In this document: piece after piece, positions 1-8,009 of the stretch
Layout: each line of letters begins with the position of its first letter
Numbering within the stretch: the first letter of the stretch is position 1
DNA from: Micromonospora yasonensis
Lineage (GTDB): Bacteria; Actinomycetota; Actinomycetes; Mycobacteriales; Micromonosporaceae
NCBI RefSeq assembly: GCF_026013475.1
Contig: NZ_JAPDPH010000009.1
Location: forward strand, 1-64,000
Length of the DNA stretch: 64,000 bases
Reading direction: 5' to 3'
Position numbers and translations under genes: made by a program
The notes under the pieces: generated by a model
What the model was told of the DNA's origin: nothing
The model's database searches: none
What the model saw: only the letters and a program-made list of their open reading frames with translations

Positions 1-137
1 AGACGTACGAGGACCTGGTCGCCAAGGGCGTGGACATCACCGACGAGCCGACCGAGCGGCCGTACGGGATCGACTTCGGCATCCGCGACCCGTTCGGCAA
101 CCGGATCCGCATCGGCCAGATGCACCCGAAGGCCTGA
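1..137 (+). CDS. VOC (glyoxalase/bleomycin resistance) family protein, 3' end
   Basis: Only the last 44 codons are in the window; the gene begins upstream. The readable C-terminus contains YGIDFGIRDPFGNRIRIGQ, the typical last beta strand of a vicinal-oxygen-chelate fold (D-P-x-G-N followed by a short hydrophobic strand). VOC proteins are small metal-dependent or metal-free lyases, dioxygenases or antibiotic-binding proteins; the fragment does not allow a choice. The stop codon is TGA at 135-137. The next gene on the same strand starts 87 bases later, so an operon is possible but not shown. Confidence 0.75.
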   Translation, partial: TYEDLVAKGVDITDEPTERPYGIDFGIRDPFGNRIRIGQMHPKA

Positions 138-224
138 GGGGGACGCGGCCGGCTGACCGACGGGCACCCACGGCCGGGAAGGCATGGCCTAGGCTCGCGG
201 CTCAATGATCATGTGAGGTGACGG

Positions 225-836
225 ATGGCGAGTCGACTGCTCTACCTGGTCCGGCACGGCGAGCAGGACGGGGCGGAGGAGGGCGGGGACACCGGCCTGT
301 CGGCGCGCGGCCGGCGGCAGGCGGAACTGCTCGCGGAACGGCTGCGGGGAACGCCCTTCGTGGCCGTCCACCACGGGCCGGCTCGCCGGGCCGGGGAGAC
401 CGCCACGCTGGTCGCCGCCGCCCTGCCCGGCGTCCCCGTACACGAGACGGAGAGCGTCGGGGACCACCTGCCACACGACACCGACCCGGCCGGCCTGCCC
501 GAACGCTACGCGGCGTTCCTCGCCGGCTTCACCGAGCGGGAGCGGATCGACGGGCCGCGCCGGACGGCGGAGGCGGTGGCCCGCTTGGCGACGGCGCCGC
601 CGGAGGGCGACGTCCGCGAGCTGGTGATCACCCACAACTTCCTGATCGGCTGGCTGGTACGCCATGCGCTGGACGCCCCGGAGCGCCGCTGGCTCGGCCT
701 CAACCAGCACAACTGCGGCCTCACCGTCATCCGCTACAGCTCCGGCGGGCCGCCGAGTCTCATCGCCCACAACGACGTCGCCCATCTCCCGCCCGACCTC
801 CGGGCGACCGGTCTGCCGCCGGACTATCACGTCTAG
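225..836 (+). CDS. Histidine phosphatase (phosphoglycerate mutase-like) family protein
   Basis: A 203-residue protein opening with LLYLVRHGEQDG, the RHG motif whose histidine is phosphorylated in the histidine phosphatase superfamily. A second catalytic-type histidine lies in LVITHNFLIGWLV (about residues 132-144), and an arginine pair follows HHGPARRAGET (about residue 47), as in broad-specificity phosphatases and PhoE/GpmB-like enzymes. No signal peptide is visible, so it is cytosolic. The substrate cannot be deduced. The ATG start is preceded by a purine-rich GAGGTGACGG. A perfect palindrome just after the stop separates it from the convergent lipoprotein gene. Confidence 0.85.
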   Translation: MASRLLYLVRHGEQDGAEEGGDTGLSARGRRQAELLAERLRGTPFVAVHHGPARRAGETATLVAAALPGVPVHETESVGDHLPHDTDPAGLPERYAAFLAGFTERERIDGPRRTAEAVARLATAPPEGDVRELVITHNFLIGWLVRHALDAPERRWLGLNQHNCGLTVIRYSSGGPPSLIAHNDVAHLPPDLRATGLPPDYHV

Positions 837-848
837 AGAACTCGGGCA

Positions 849-890
849 CGGAAAGAGTGGCCATCGGCGCGCCGATGGCCACTCTTTCCG
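849..890. terminator. Perfect 42-bp palindrome, probable bidirectional terminator
   Basis: Positions 849-868 and 871-890 are exact reverse complements, and the central GC is itself symmetric, so the full 42 bases form one uninterrupted hairpin. It begins 12 bases after the phosphatase stop and ends 38 bases before the convergent lipoprotein stop. There is a short pyrimidine run (CTCTTTCC) within the arm rather than a long T tail. Its location between two convergent gene ends fits a shared terminator. Confidence 0.75.
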
Positions 891-928
891 CGTATCAGGG
901 GCGTCGAGCCCCGACCTGCTGACAGCTG

Positions 929-1405
929 TCACTCGGTGGCGCGGGTGAGCAGCTCGACCACCGCGGCGGTGGCGGGCGGCGGCGTCGCCTCCGGCGGGCA
1001 GTCCACGTAGCCGGTGGTCGTCGGCCCCACGGTGAGCCGGTAGGTGAAGGCGTCGGCGCACGTCGTTGCCGGGCCGGTGGCGGTGGCCTCGGCGGTCAGC
1101 CGTGGGTCGGCGGTGAGCTGCCGCAGCCGGTCGAGGTCCGCGGCGGTGAGCTGGCCGGTACGGCGGTTGTCGGACCGGTCGACCTTCGTCCAGCGGCCGT
1201 CGGGCCGGACCGTCAGGGTGTCCATCAGCCCGACGAAGCCGCCGGACTTCGTCAGCACCACCTCGCGGCCCGTCGAGCCACTGGGCGCGGTCGCCGAGTC
1301 GCTGCCGGCGGCCGGCGCGGAGTTGTCGCCGCCGGCCTGTGCGCACCCGGCGACGGGGGTGAGAAGCGCGGCGACCAGAGCTGTCGCGACGGGGATCGTT
1401 CGCAT
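929..1405 (-). CDS. Putative lipoprotein, paralogue of the one at 48693-49202
   Basis: A 158-residue protein from the ATG at 1405: MRTIPVATALVAALLTPVAGC is a short type II signal peptide with a lipobox (VAGC), so the mature protein should be lipid-anchored on the outer face of the membrane. The mature part contains DTLTVRPDGRW, then a stretch ending LTADPRLTAE, a conserved CADA and YVDCPPEATPPPA. The same order of motifs appears in the lipoprotein at 48693-49202, so the two are paralogues of an uncharacterised actinobacterial family. An upstream in-frame ATG would add 18 basic residues, which is less typical of a lipoprotein. Function unknown. Confidence 0.75.
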   Translation of the reverse strand: MRTIPVATALVAALLTPVAGCAQAGGDNSAPAAGSDSATAPSGSTGREVVLTKSGGFVGLMDTLTVRPDGRWTKVDRSDNRRTGQLTAADLDRLRQLTADPRLTAEATATGPATTCADAFTYRLTVGPTTTGYVDCPPEATPPPATAAVVELLTRATE

Positions 1406-1482
1406 GCCGATCGGACGCACGGCGGTGCCACGTGGTTCCGGCCACCTGCGCCGCCTCATCCGAACGGCCAATGTCTGCGGCA

Positions 1483-1534
1483 GGAAAGCGCTCCCCCTCT
1501 TCCACGTTCTTCGATGTATCGCTATATGTACATC
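1483..1534 (+). promoter_or_regulatory. Promoter region of the M4 protease with two operator-like palindromes
   Basis: Upstream of the secreted protease are GGAAAGCGCTCCCC at 1483-1496, centred on AGCGCT and matching 10 of 14 positions of the LacI/CebR-type operator known in actinomycetes, and GATGTA-N10-TACATC at 1513-1534, an inverted repeat in an unusually AT-rich segment. Either could be a regulator site; neither is proven. The protease start and its AGGAGG lie 35-45 bases further downstream. Confidence 0.4.
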
Positions 1535-1575
1535 AGTGACTATCGTCGTCACAACTTACCCCGTCAGGAGGGCAC

Positions 1576-3972
1576 GTGAAACGACCTCTCGCCGCCGTCA
1601 GCGCGGCGCTGCTCACCAGCGGCGTGCTGACCTGCGTCGCCACCTCGGCGTACGCGGCCACCCCCAGCTCCCCCGCCTCGGAATCCGCCGCCGCAGCTCG
1701 GGCGGACAGCCTGCTCCAGGCCAACCCCGGTGCCGTCCAGGGCACCAGCGGGGAGGCGTACCAGGCCGTCCGCACCAAGGTGGACTCATCCGGGGCCACG
1801 CACACCCGGTACGAGCGGACCTACCACGGCCTGCGCGTCTACGGCGGTGACTTCGTCATACACGCTGCCCCGAACGGCACCCTGGCCGGCACCTCGTCCG
1901 GCCTGGCCGCCCCGCTCACCCTGAGCACCACCGCCAAGGTCGGCGCGGCCGCCGCCAAGGCGAGCGCGCAGCGGGCGTTCTCCGGCACGCTCACCTCGGT
2001 GGGCAGCCCCGAGCTCTTCGTCGACGCCAGCTCCGGCAAGGGCCGGCTGGCCTGGGAGACCGTCGCCTCCGGCTGGAAGGCGGACGGGCAGACGCCGTCG
2101 AAGCTGCACGTCGTCACCGACGCCACCACCGGCAAGGTGATCGGCGCGTACGACGAGATCGAATCGGTGGTCGGCAGCGGCCAGGGCATCTACACCGGCA
2201 CGGTCAGCATCGACACGACGCTCTCCGGCAGCACCTACTCGATGGTGGACCCGTCGCACGGCAACGGCCGTACCTGCGACATGAACAACACCACCAGCGG
2301 CACCTGCACCACCTTCACCGACGCCGACAACGCCTGGGGCAACGGCACCAACTCGAACCGGCAGTCCGCCGGTGTCGACGCCCACTTCGGCGCGGCGAAG
2401 ACCTTCGACTACTTCAAGAACGTGCACGGCCGCAACGGCATCTTCGGCAACGGCACCGGCGTGCCGAGCCGGGTGCACTACGGCAGCAACTACGTCAACG
2501 CCTTCTGGGACGGCTCCCAGATGACCTACGGCGACGGCTCCAGCAACGCCCGCCCGCTGGTCTCGCTCGACGTGGCGGGCCACGAGATGAGCCACGGCGT
2601 CACCGAGGCGCTCGCCGGCCTGGTCTACTCCGGTGAGTCGGGTGGTCTCAACGAGGCCACCAGCGACATCTTCGGCAACATGGTGGAGTTTTACGCCGCC
2701 GCGCCGGCCGACCCGGGCGACTACCAGGTCGGCGAGAAGATCAACATCAACGGCAACGGCACCCCGCTGCGTTACATGTACAACCCGTCGCTGGACGGCT
2801 CGTCCGACTCCTGCTGGACGACCAGCACCAAGAACAAGGACGTGCACTACTCGTCCGGCCCGGCGAACCACTTCTTCTTCAACCTCGCCGAGGGCACCGG
2901 CGCCACCTCGTACGGCACCTCGCCGGTCTGCGGTTCGGCCCCGGCCGTGGTCGGCATCGGCCGCGCCAAGGCGGAGAAGATCTGGTACCGGGCGCTCGAC
3001 GTGTACTTCACCTCGAACACCTCGTACGTGAACACCACCACCCCGTCGAACACCGCCCGGGCCTACACCCTGAAGGCGGCCACCGACCTGTACGGCAACT
3101 GCTCCACCGAGTACAAGACCGTCCAGGCGGCGTGGACCGCGGTGGCCGTGTCGGGCAATGACGCGCCCTGCGGCTCGACCGGTAACGACTTCTCCGTCAC
3201 GCTCTCGCCGACCTCCGGCTCGGTGACCGCGGGCAGTGCCGTCTCCACCACCGTCTCCACCGCGACCACCAGCGGGACCGCGCAGACCGTGACGTTCTCC
3301 GCGTCCGGCCTGCCGAGCGGCGCGACCGCGTCGTTCAACCCCGCCTCGGTGACCTCGGGCGGCTCGTCCACCCTCACCATCAGCACCACGGCGAGCACCC
3401 CGTCCGGCACGTACTCGGTCACCGTCACCGGCACCGGTACGTCGGTGAACCACTCGGCGACGTACAGCCTGACGGTCAACGGCACCGGCGGTGGCTGCAC
3501 CGGAGCCGGGCAGAAGCTGGGTAACCCGGGCTTCGAGTCCGGCACCTCCCCCTGGACCGGGAACACCGGCAGCATCGGTTCGTACGCTGGCCAGGCCGCC
3601 CACTCGGGCACCCGGTTCTCGTGGCTGAACGGCTACGGCTACAGCAGCACCGAGTACATCGCCCAGTCCGTCGCCCTGCCGACCGGCTGCACCTCGTACA
3701 ACTTCAGCTTCTGGCTGCACATCGACAGCTCCGAGACGACCACCAGCGTCGCGTATGACACGCTCAAGGTGCAGGTGCTCAACTCCGCCGGCACCGTGCT
3801 GGCGACCCTGGCGACCTACTCGAACCTGAACAAGGCCGCCGGCTACACCCAGCGCTCCTTCTCCCTGGCCGCCTACGCCGGGCAGACCGTCACCCTGAAG
3901 TTCCTCGGCACCGAGGACGTCTACCTGCAGACGTCCTTCGTCATCGACGACACCGCGGTGAACGTCTCCTGA
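1576..3972 (+). CDS. Secreted M4 (thermolysin-like) metalloprotease with C-terminal accessory domains
   Basis: A 798-residue secreted zinc protease. A signal peptide spans about residues 1-28 (cut near SAYA-ATP), followed by an FTP propeptide (about 30-200) and the M4 catalytic domain. The zinc site is HEMSH (H336, E337, H340) with the third ligand E360 in GGLNEATSD, giving the 24-residue first-His-to-Glu spacing of thermolysin. After the alpha-helical lobe (ending about 530) come an Ig-like beta domain rich in Ser/Thr (about 535-640) and a C-terminal jelly-roll module (about 645-798, LGNPGFESGTSPW) like those in secreted actinomycete hydrolases. It starts at a GTG with AGGAGG 3 bases upstream. 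It probably degrades extracellular protein; the end domains may bind polymer. Confidence 0.93.
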   Translation: MKRPLAAVSAALLTSGVLTCVATSAYAATPSSPASESAAAARADSLLQANPGAVQGTSGEAYQAVRTKVDSSGATHTRYERTYHGLRVYGGDFVIHAAPNGTLAGTSSGLAAPLTLSTTAKVGAAAAKASAQRAFSGTLTSVGSPELFVDASSGKGRLAWETVASGWKADGQTPSKLHVVTDATTGKVIGAYDEIESVVGSGQGIYTGTVSIDTTLSGSTYSMVDPSHGNGRTCDMNNTTSGTCTTFTDADNAWGNGTNSNRQSAGVDAHFGAAKTFDYFKNVHGRNGIFGNGTGVPSRVHYGSNYVNAFWDGSQMTYGDGSSNARPLVSLDVAGHEMSHGVTEALAGLVYSGESGGLNEATSDIFGNMVEFYAAAPADPGDYQVGEKININGNGTPLRYMYNPSLDGSSDSCWTTSTKNKDVHYSSGPANHFFFNLAEGTGATSYGTSPVCGSAPAVVGIGRAKAEKIWYRALDVYFTSNTSYVNTTTPSNTARAYTLKAATDLYGNCSTEYKTVQAAWTAVAVSGNDAPCGSTGNDFSVTLSPTSGSVTAGSAVSTTVSTATTSGTAQTVTFSASGLPSGATASFNPASVTSGGSSTLTISTTASTPSGTYSVTVTGTGTSVNHSATYSLTVNGTGGGCTGAGQKLGNPGFESGTSPWTGNTGSIGSYAGQAAHSGTRFSWLNGYGYSSTEYIAQSVALPTGCTSYNFSFWLHIDSSETTTSVAYDTLKVQVLNSAGTVLATLATYSNLNKAAGYTQRSFSLAAYAGQTVTLKFLGTEDVYLQTSFVIDDTAVNVS

Positions 3973-3989
3973 CGTAACCGCCCGACCCA

Positions 3990-4030
3990 GGGGCCCGGCG
4001 GCCACCCCACGCGGGTGGTCACCGGGCCCC
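3990..4030 (+). terminator. Hairpin terminator after the M4 protease
   Basis: Arms 3990-4007 and 4013-4030 pair over 18 positions with one mismatch and one G-T pair (GGGGCCCGG at the outer end), with a loop of about 5 bases. It starts 17 bases after the protease stop and ends with GTCGTTATGG rather than a T run, as is common in high-GC actinobacteria. Confidence 0.7.
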
Positions 4031-4070
4031 GTCGTTATGGTCGGCCCGACCGGCGACGTGAGGGGGAGAC

Positions 4071-4838
4071 ATGGCGGACGCGGAGCTCACCGTCACGGTG
4101 GCGGGTCCGGTGGCGACCCTGCTGATCCACAACCCGGCCCGGCGCAACGCGCTGACTCCGGCCATGTGGCGTCAGCTCCCGATGCTGCTCGACGGCCTGG
4201 CGGCCGACCCCGCCGTACGCGCCGTGGTGCTCACCGGCGCCGACGGGACGTTCTGCGCTGGCGCCGACCTCGGCGACCTGGACGAGCTGCTGGAGGCCGG
4301 GGACGGCAGCATCGCGGTCATGGCCGAGGAGCGGTTGGCCGCGTTCGCCAAGCCCACCGTGGCCGCGATCCGGGGCGCCTGTGTCGGCGGGGGCTGCCAG
4401 CTCGCCGTCGCCTGCGACCTGCGGCTGGCGGCCGAGGACGCGCGGTTCGGCGTACCTCCGGCGAAGCTGGGGCTGGTCTACCCCGCGCCGACCACTCGCC
4501 GGCTGGCCCGGCTGGTCGGGCCGTCCGCCGCCAAGCACCTGCTGTTCACCAGCGAGCTGGTCGACGCCGGGCGGGCGCTGCGGATCGGTCTGGTCGACGA
4601 GGTGCTCCCCGCCGACGCGCTGGCCGCGCGGGTGGCGGCGGTCACCGCCGCCGTCGCCGAGCGCTCCCGGCTCACCGTCGCGGCAGCCAAGGAGATCATC
4701 GACGGCCGCGCCGACGACGAGCGGATCGCCTGGTGGCACGGGCAGGTCCGGGCCAGCGGCGAGGCCCGCGAGGGAGTGGCGGCAGTCAACGAGCGCCGCC
4801 CGCCGCGCTTCAGCTGGACCCCGCCCGCCGCCGGCTGA
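4071..4838 (+). CDS. Enoyl-CoA hydratase/isomerase (crotonase) family protein, catalytic glutamates absent
   Basis: A 255-residue crotonase-fold protein: NPARRNALTPAMW near the N-terminus, the CoA/oxyanion segment FCAGADLGDL (about residue 62) and GACVGGGCQLAVACDLRLA (about 102). Family members bind acyl-CoA and stabilise an enolate. In classical crotonase the two catalytic glutamates lie in GGGCEL and GQPEILLG; here the matching places read GGGCQL and GVPPAKLG, so both are missing. It is therefore unlikely to be a simple hydratase and may be an isomerase, a decarboxylase-like or a non-standard member. The ATG has GAGGGGGAGA upstream. It lies between a terminator and a convergent HNH gene. 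Confidence 0.85.
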   Translation: MADAELTVTVAGPVATLLIHNPARRNALTPAMWRQLPMLLDGLAADPAVRAVVLTGADGTFCAGADLGDLDELLEAGDGSIAVMAEERLAAFAKPTVAAIRGACVGGGCQLAVACDLRLAAEDARFGVPPAKLGLVYPAPTTRRLARLVGPSAAKHLLFTSELVDAGRALRIGLVDEVLPADALAARVAAVTAAVAERSRLTVAAAKEIIDGRADDERIAWWHGQVRASGEAREGVAAVNERRPPRFSWTPPAAG

Positions 4839-4930
4839 CGGCCGTCGATCCGGGTACGCCCGCAGGGGCCGGCGGGCGCCGCGCCGGAGGCGTACCCCCG
4901 ACACGGCCCCCTGTGCCCGCCGGCCGTCCG

Positions 4931-5374
4931 TCACCGCCCGGCCATCGCGGACCAGCTCGGCGTCACCGGCTCGCGGCGCAGCGGCATGGCCGCCTCGGCC
5001 GGCGTCCGGTCGCCCTTGCGCTGGTTGCAGTCGTAGCAGGCGGCGGTCGTGTTCTTCCAGGTGTTCCGGCCGCCACGGGAGCGGGGCAGGATGTGGTCGA
5101 CGGTGCTGGCCGGGGCGTCGCAGTACGCGCAGCGCCGGCCGTCGCGGCGCAGCACCCCGCCCCGGGACCAGGCCGGTCCGGCGCTGAACCGCCAACGGGT
5201 GACCACGTACCGGACGAGACGGACCACGCGCGGCATCGGGAACACGCCGATGACCTGGTCCGGCTCGGCCTCGTGGATCTCGGCGACCCGCCGGCAGAGC
5301 ATCCTGATCGCGTGCTGGACGGTGACCCGGTGCAGCGGGCCGTGGTCGGCGTTGATGACGAGGACGGCGTCCAC
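4931..5374 (-). CDS. HNH endonuclease
   Basis: A 147-residue protein with a complete HNH fold in its C-terminal half: CAYC (first zinc CxxC), VDHILPRSRGG (catalytic D-H), NTTAACYDCNQRKGD (second CxxC, Asn and the final N/K). The N-terminal half is a small alpha/beta region (PMPRVVRLVRYV) shared by a widespread actinobacterial family of about this size. It is probably a nuclease acting on DNA; no intein, restriction or phage partner is nearby. The GTG start at 5374 has GGGAGA just upstream. An intrinsic terminator lies 36-66 bases upstream of the start on the same strand. Confidence 0.85.
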   Translation of the reverse strand: MDAVLVINADHGPLHRVTVQHAIRMLCRRVAEIHEAEPDQVIGVFPMPRVVRLVRYVVTRWRFSAGPAWSRGGVLRRDGRRCAYCDAPASTVDHILPRSRGGRNTWKNTTAACYDCNQRKGDRTPAEAAMPLRREPVTPSWSAMAGR

Positions 5375-5409
5375 CGGGCTCTCCCTTCACGGTCGGTGGT
5401 ACGGCGACG

Positions 5410-5440
5410 AAAAACCGCCCGGTCCAGCGGGACCGGGCGG
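5410..5440 (-). terminator. Intrinsic terminator read on the minus strand
   Basis: CCGCCCGGTCC at 5415-5425 pairs exactly with 5430-5440, loop of four bases, and on the minus strand the hairpin is followed by five T residues (5414-5410). It would end transcription coming from the MSMEG_6728-type gene at 5647-6135 before the HNH gene, or act as a leader attenuator for the HNH gene. The 200 bases between it and 5647 hold no convincing gene. Confidence 0.75.
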
Positions 5441-5646
5441 CGGCGGGACGGACGCGGGTACGCGTCAGCCCGGCCACCCGGTGCGGGGACCTTCGGCTCG
5501 GCAACCATCGACGGGCAGCATCGACGACACGCACGTGACGTGCGGCAACGACATGGCATGCTCCCGACGGGCCGGTTGACCTTGCGCGGATCACGGTAGG
5601 CGGGGTGCGGTGGGCGGGCAACGGATTTCGATGCCTGCCGGTCGGC

Positions 5647-6135
5647 TCAGCCTTCCGGCGGCAGACAGCGTCGCTCGCGATCGGAGGCGGGCCAGATGTA
5701 CTCCAGGTCGGGCGGGACCGCGCCGAACCGGGGGCCGTAGTGCCCCGGGTTCTTGCGCAGCAGCGACGACTGGTGGCTGCGGTGCAGGTCCTCCCGGCCC
5801 AGCCAGGGCGGCAGCTCGCCGGCCTCGGCCAGCTCGGCCTGGGTGCGGACGGTCGTGACCCCGCAGGCGGTGGCGAGGTCGACGGTCATGGTCGCCGCAC
5901 AGGTGTCGGCCCGGCCCGGCTCGGACCACACCGCGCACATGTCCAGCCCGTACCGGGTCAGCGCCTCCTCGTACCCGGCCCACATCCTCACCGCCGGGTG
6001 GTTGCGCCAGCCGTAGTCGGGCCGGGTCAGGCCGCGCAGCACCTGGATGGTCTCCACCCGCTGCTTGCCGAGCCGCTGCTGGTCCAGCACCCGGGCGCTG
6101 GCCAGAAAGTCCGGGTACGGGAGGAACGTCTGCAT
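5647..6135 (-). CDS. MSMEG_6728 family protein (pyrimidine dimer DNA glycosylase-like)
   Basis: A 162-residue protein beginning MQTFLPYPDFLASARVLD, with QRLGKQRVE and GWRNHPAVRMWAGYEEAL shortly after. These segments resemble the MSMEG_6728 family and the Pyr_excise group related to T4 endonuclease V, where the N-terminus and basic residues take part in base excision. That suggests a DNA-repair or nucleic-acid role, but activity in this actinobacterial branch is not established to my knowledge. The ATG at 6135 has AGAGGA upstream. It is divergent from the channel-like gene at 6222, with an 86-base shared promoter gap. No signal peptide or membrane segment is seen. Confidence 0.75.
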   Translation of the reverse strand: MQTFLPYPDFLASARVLDQQRLGKQRVETIQVLRGLTRPDYGWRNHPAVRMWAGYEEALTRYGLDMCAVWSEPGRADTCAATMTVDLATACGVTTVRTQAELAEAGELPPWLGREDLHRSHQSSLLRKNPGHYGPRFGAVPPDLEYIWPASDRERRCLPPEG

Positions 6136-6221
6136 GCCGGTCCTCTACCCGTACCCGGGGACACCATGCGTTCATGATCACGGGGCTGCGCGTACCGCGA
6201 TCACCTGACTACCATCCGGGC

Positions 6222-8003
6222 ATGGCCGAGCCCCTGCGTGACCGCGCGCGCCGCGCGACCGGATGGCGGCTCCGGATGAACGGGGACTCCCGTCCGCACT
6301 ACGTGGTCTGCGGCAACGACCCGCTCGCGTACTGGGTGGCCCGGTCCCTGCTGGCCACCGAGTCACCGGCCGGGCGGGTCCGGGTCACCCTGGTCGTGCC
6401 CGAGCGCCGCCGCTCCGAGGGACCGGACGGCCGGGACCTCGCCGGCGTCCAGGTGATCCTCGCCGACCGGCTCGACGAGGCCACCTTCCACCGCGCCGGG
6501 CTGGCCGGGGCGGACGGGCTGGCGTTGCTGCACCAGGACGACGTGGGCAACATGCACGCGGCGCTCTGCGCCCAGGAGGTCGAGCCCCGGCTGCGCCTGG
6601 TGGTACGCATGTTCAACACCAGCCTCGCCAACGGCCTCCGGGAGTTCTTCCCCGACTCGGCGGTGCTCTCCGACGCCTCGATGGCCGCCCCGGCCTTCGT
6701 CGCTGCGGCGCTGGGCGAGCTGGCCCCCACCCACTTCCGGCACGCCGGCCGCACCCTCCACGCGGCCCGCCGCACCGACGTACGCCCGCAGGACGTGCTC
6801 TGCGGCCTGGCGGTCACCACCGACCCGGAGCTGATCCGGGTGCTGCCCGCCGACGAGGGGTCGGCCGACGTGGTGCTGGCCGAGGCGACCGGGCAGCCGG
6901 CCGGCACCGAGCTGGCCGCCCGGCGGCTGGTCCGGGCCCGGCGCCGCCGGCAGCCGGTGGTGGTGCTGCTCCGGGCGGTCCGCAGCTTCGCCACCCGCAA
7001 GATCGGCATGGCGGTGCTGGCGCTGCTCGGGGTGATCGCTGTCCTCGGCTGGCTGAACTCCGGCGCGGCCCACGTGAGCTGGTCGGACGCGCTCTACCTC
7101 ACTCTGGTCACCTCGTTGAGCGGGCAGGATCCCGACCTCGGCAAGCCGGTCGCCGCCCAGGTCATGCAGGTGGTGCTCACCCTCGCCGGGCTGGCGCTGA
7201 TCCCGTTGATCACCGCCGCCGTGGTCGACGGCATCGTCAACGCCCAGCTCGCCCTGCACACCGGCCGGATCCAACCCGACCGCGCCGGGCACGTGGTGGT
7301 GGTCGGGCTGGGCAACATCGGCACCCGGGTGATGGCCCAGCTCTACGACTTCGGGGTCGAGGTGGTCGCCATCGACAAGAACCCCGACGCGCGGGGCGCC
7401 GCGCTCGCGCACCGGCTCGGCGTACCGCTGATCGTCGGGGACGCCGGGCTGGAGGAGACCCTGCGAGCCGCTTCGGTGGCCACCTGCCAGGCGCTGGTGG
7501 TGGTCTCCACCGACGACGGCGCCAATCTGCGCGCCGCGCTGAACGCCCGCAGCCTCGATCCCGACCTGCGGGTGGTGCTGCGCCTGTTCGACGGCGACTT
7601 CGCCGAACGGATCCAGCGTGCGTTCGGCATCGGCACCTCGCGTAGCGTGTCGTACCTGGCCGCGCCCGCCTTCGCGGCGGCGCTGCTGGATCGCGCGGTG
7701 ATCGCCACCATCCCGGTCGGCCGGCACGCGCTGCTGGTCACCGAGGTGCCGGTGATGGCCGGCTCTCCGCTGGACGGCCGCCCGCTCGCCGCAGTGGCCC
7801 GTCCCGGCGAGGTACGCCTGCTCGCGTACACCCGGTCCGGGCAGAAGACCGACTGGTCGGCCGACCCGCGGATGGTGATCCAGGCGGGGGACCGGCTCAC
7901 CGTGGTGGCCCGTCGGGCCGGGCTCAGCGCCCTGCTCCGGGAGACCACCCCGGTCTCGGCCGAGCCGGCCGGCACACCGGCACCCCGGCAGCCGGAGGAG
8001 TGA
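6222..8003 (+). CDS. Two-RCK, two-TM channel-like protein with NAD-binding domains
   Basis: A 593-residue protein with a Rossmann/TrkA-N-like domain (HYVVCGNDPLAYWVARSLL, about residue 26), a two-helix membrane unit (helices about 255-279 and 310-340) and a second Rossmann/RCK domain (HVVVVGLGNIGTRVMAQL, about 357) ending in a TrkA-C-like region. The order RCK-pore-RCK recalls bacterial potassium channels gated by cytosolic RCK rings. The pore helix is followed by LVTSLSGQDPDLG where T-x-G-Y/F-G would be expected, so the potassium selectivity filter is absent. It may be a non-selective channel, a receptor or a transporter subunit. The ATG at 6222 was chosen because it starts just before the first domain; an upstream ATG at 6174 is possible. 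Confidence 0.8.
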   Translation: MAEPLRDRARRATGWRLRMNGDSRPHYVVCGNDPLAYWVARSLLATESPAGRVRVTLVVPERRRSEGPDGRDLAGVQVILADRLDEATFHRAGLAGADGLALLHQDDVGNMHAALCAQEVEPRLRLVVRMFNTSLANGLREFFPDSAVLSDASMAAPAFVAAALGELAPTHFRHAGRTLHAARRTDVRPQDVLCGLAVTTDPELIRVLPADEGSADVVLAEATGQPAGTELAARRLVRARRRRQPVVVLLRAVRSFATRKIGMAVLALLGVIAVLGWLNSGAAHVSWSDALYLTLVTSLSGQDPDLGKPVAAQVMQVVLTLAGLALIPLITAAVVDGIVNAQLALHTGRIQPDRAGHVVVVGLGNIGTRVMAQLYDFGVEVVAIDKNPDARGAALAHRLGVPLIVGDAGLEETLRAASVATCQALVVVSTDDGANLRAALNARSLDPDLRVVLRLFDGDFAERIQRAFGIGTSRSVSYLAAPAFAAALLDRAVIATIPVGRHALLVTEVPVMAGSPLDGRPLAAVARPGEVRLLAYTRSGQKTDWSADPRMVIQAGDRLTVVARRAGLSALLRETTPVSAEPAGTPAPRQPEE

Positions 8004-8009
8004 CCCCGG

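Noticed and set aside
1786-4005. Long minus-strand open frame across the M4 protease
   Set aside because: It mirrors a clearly real secreted protease on the other strand. High third-position GC keeps antisense frames open, and the translation is Val/Gly/Arg-rich without domains.
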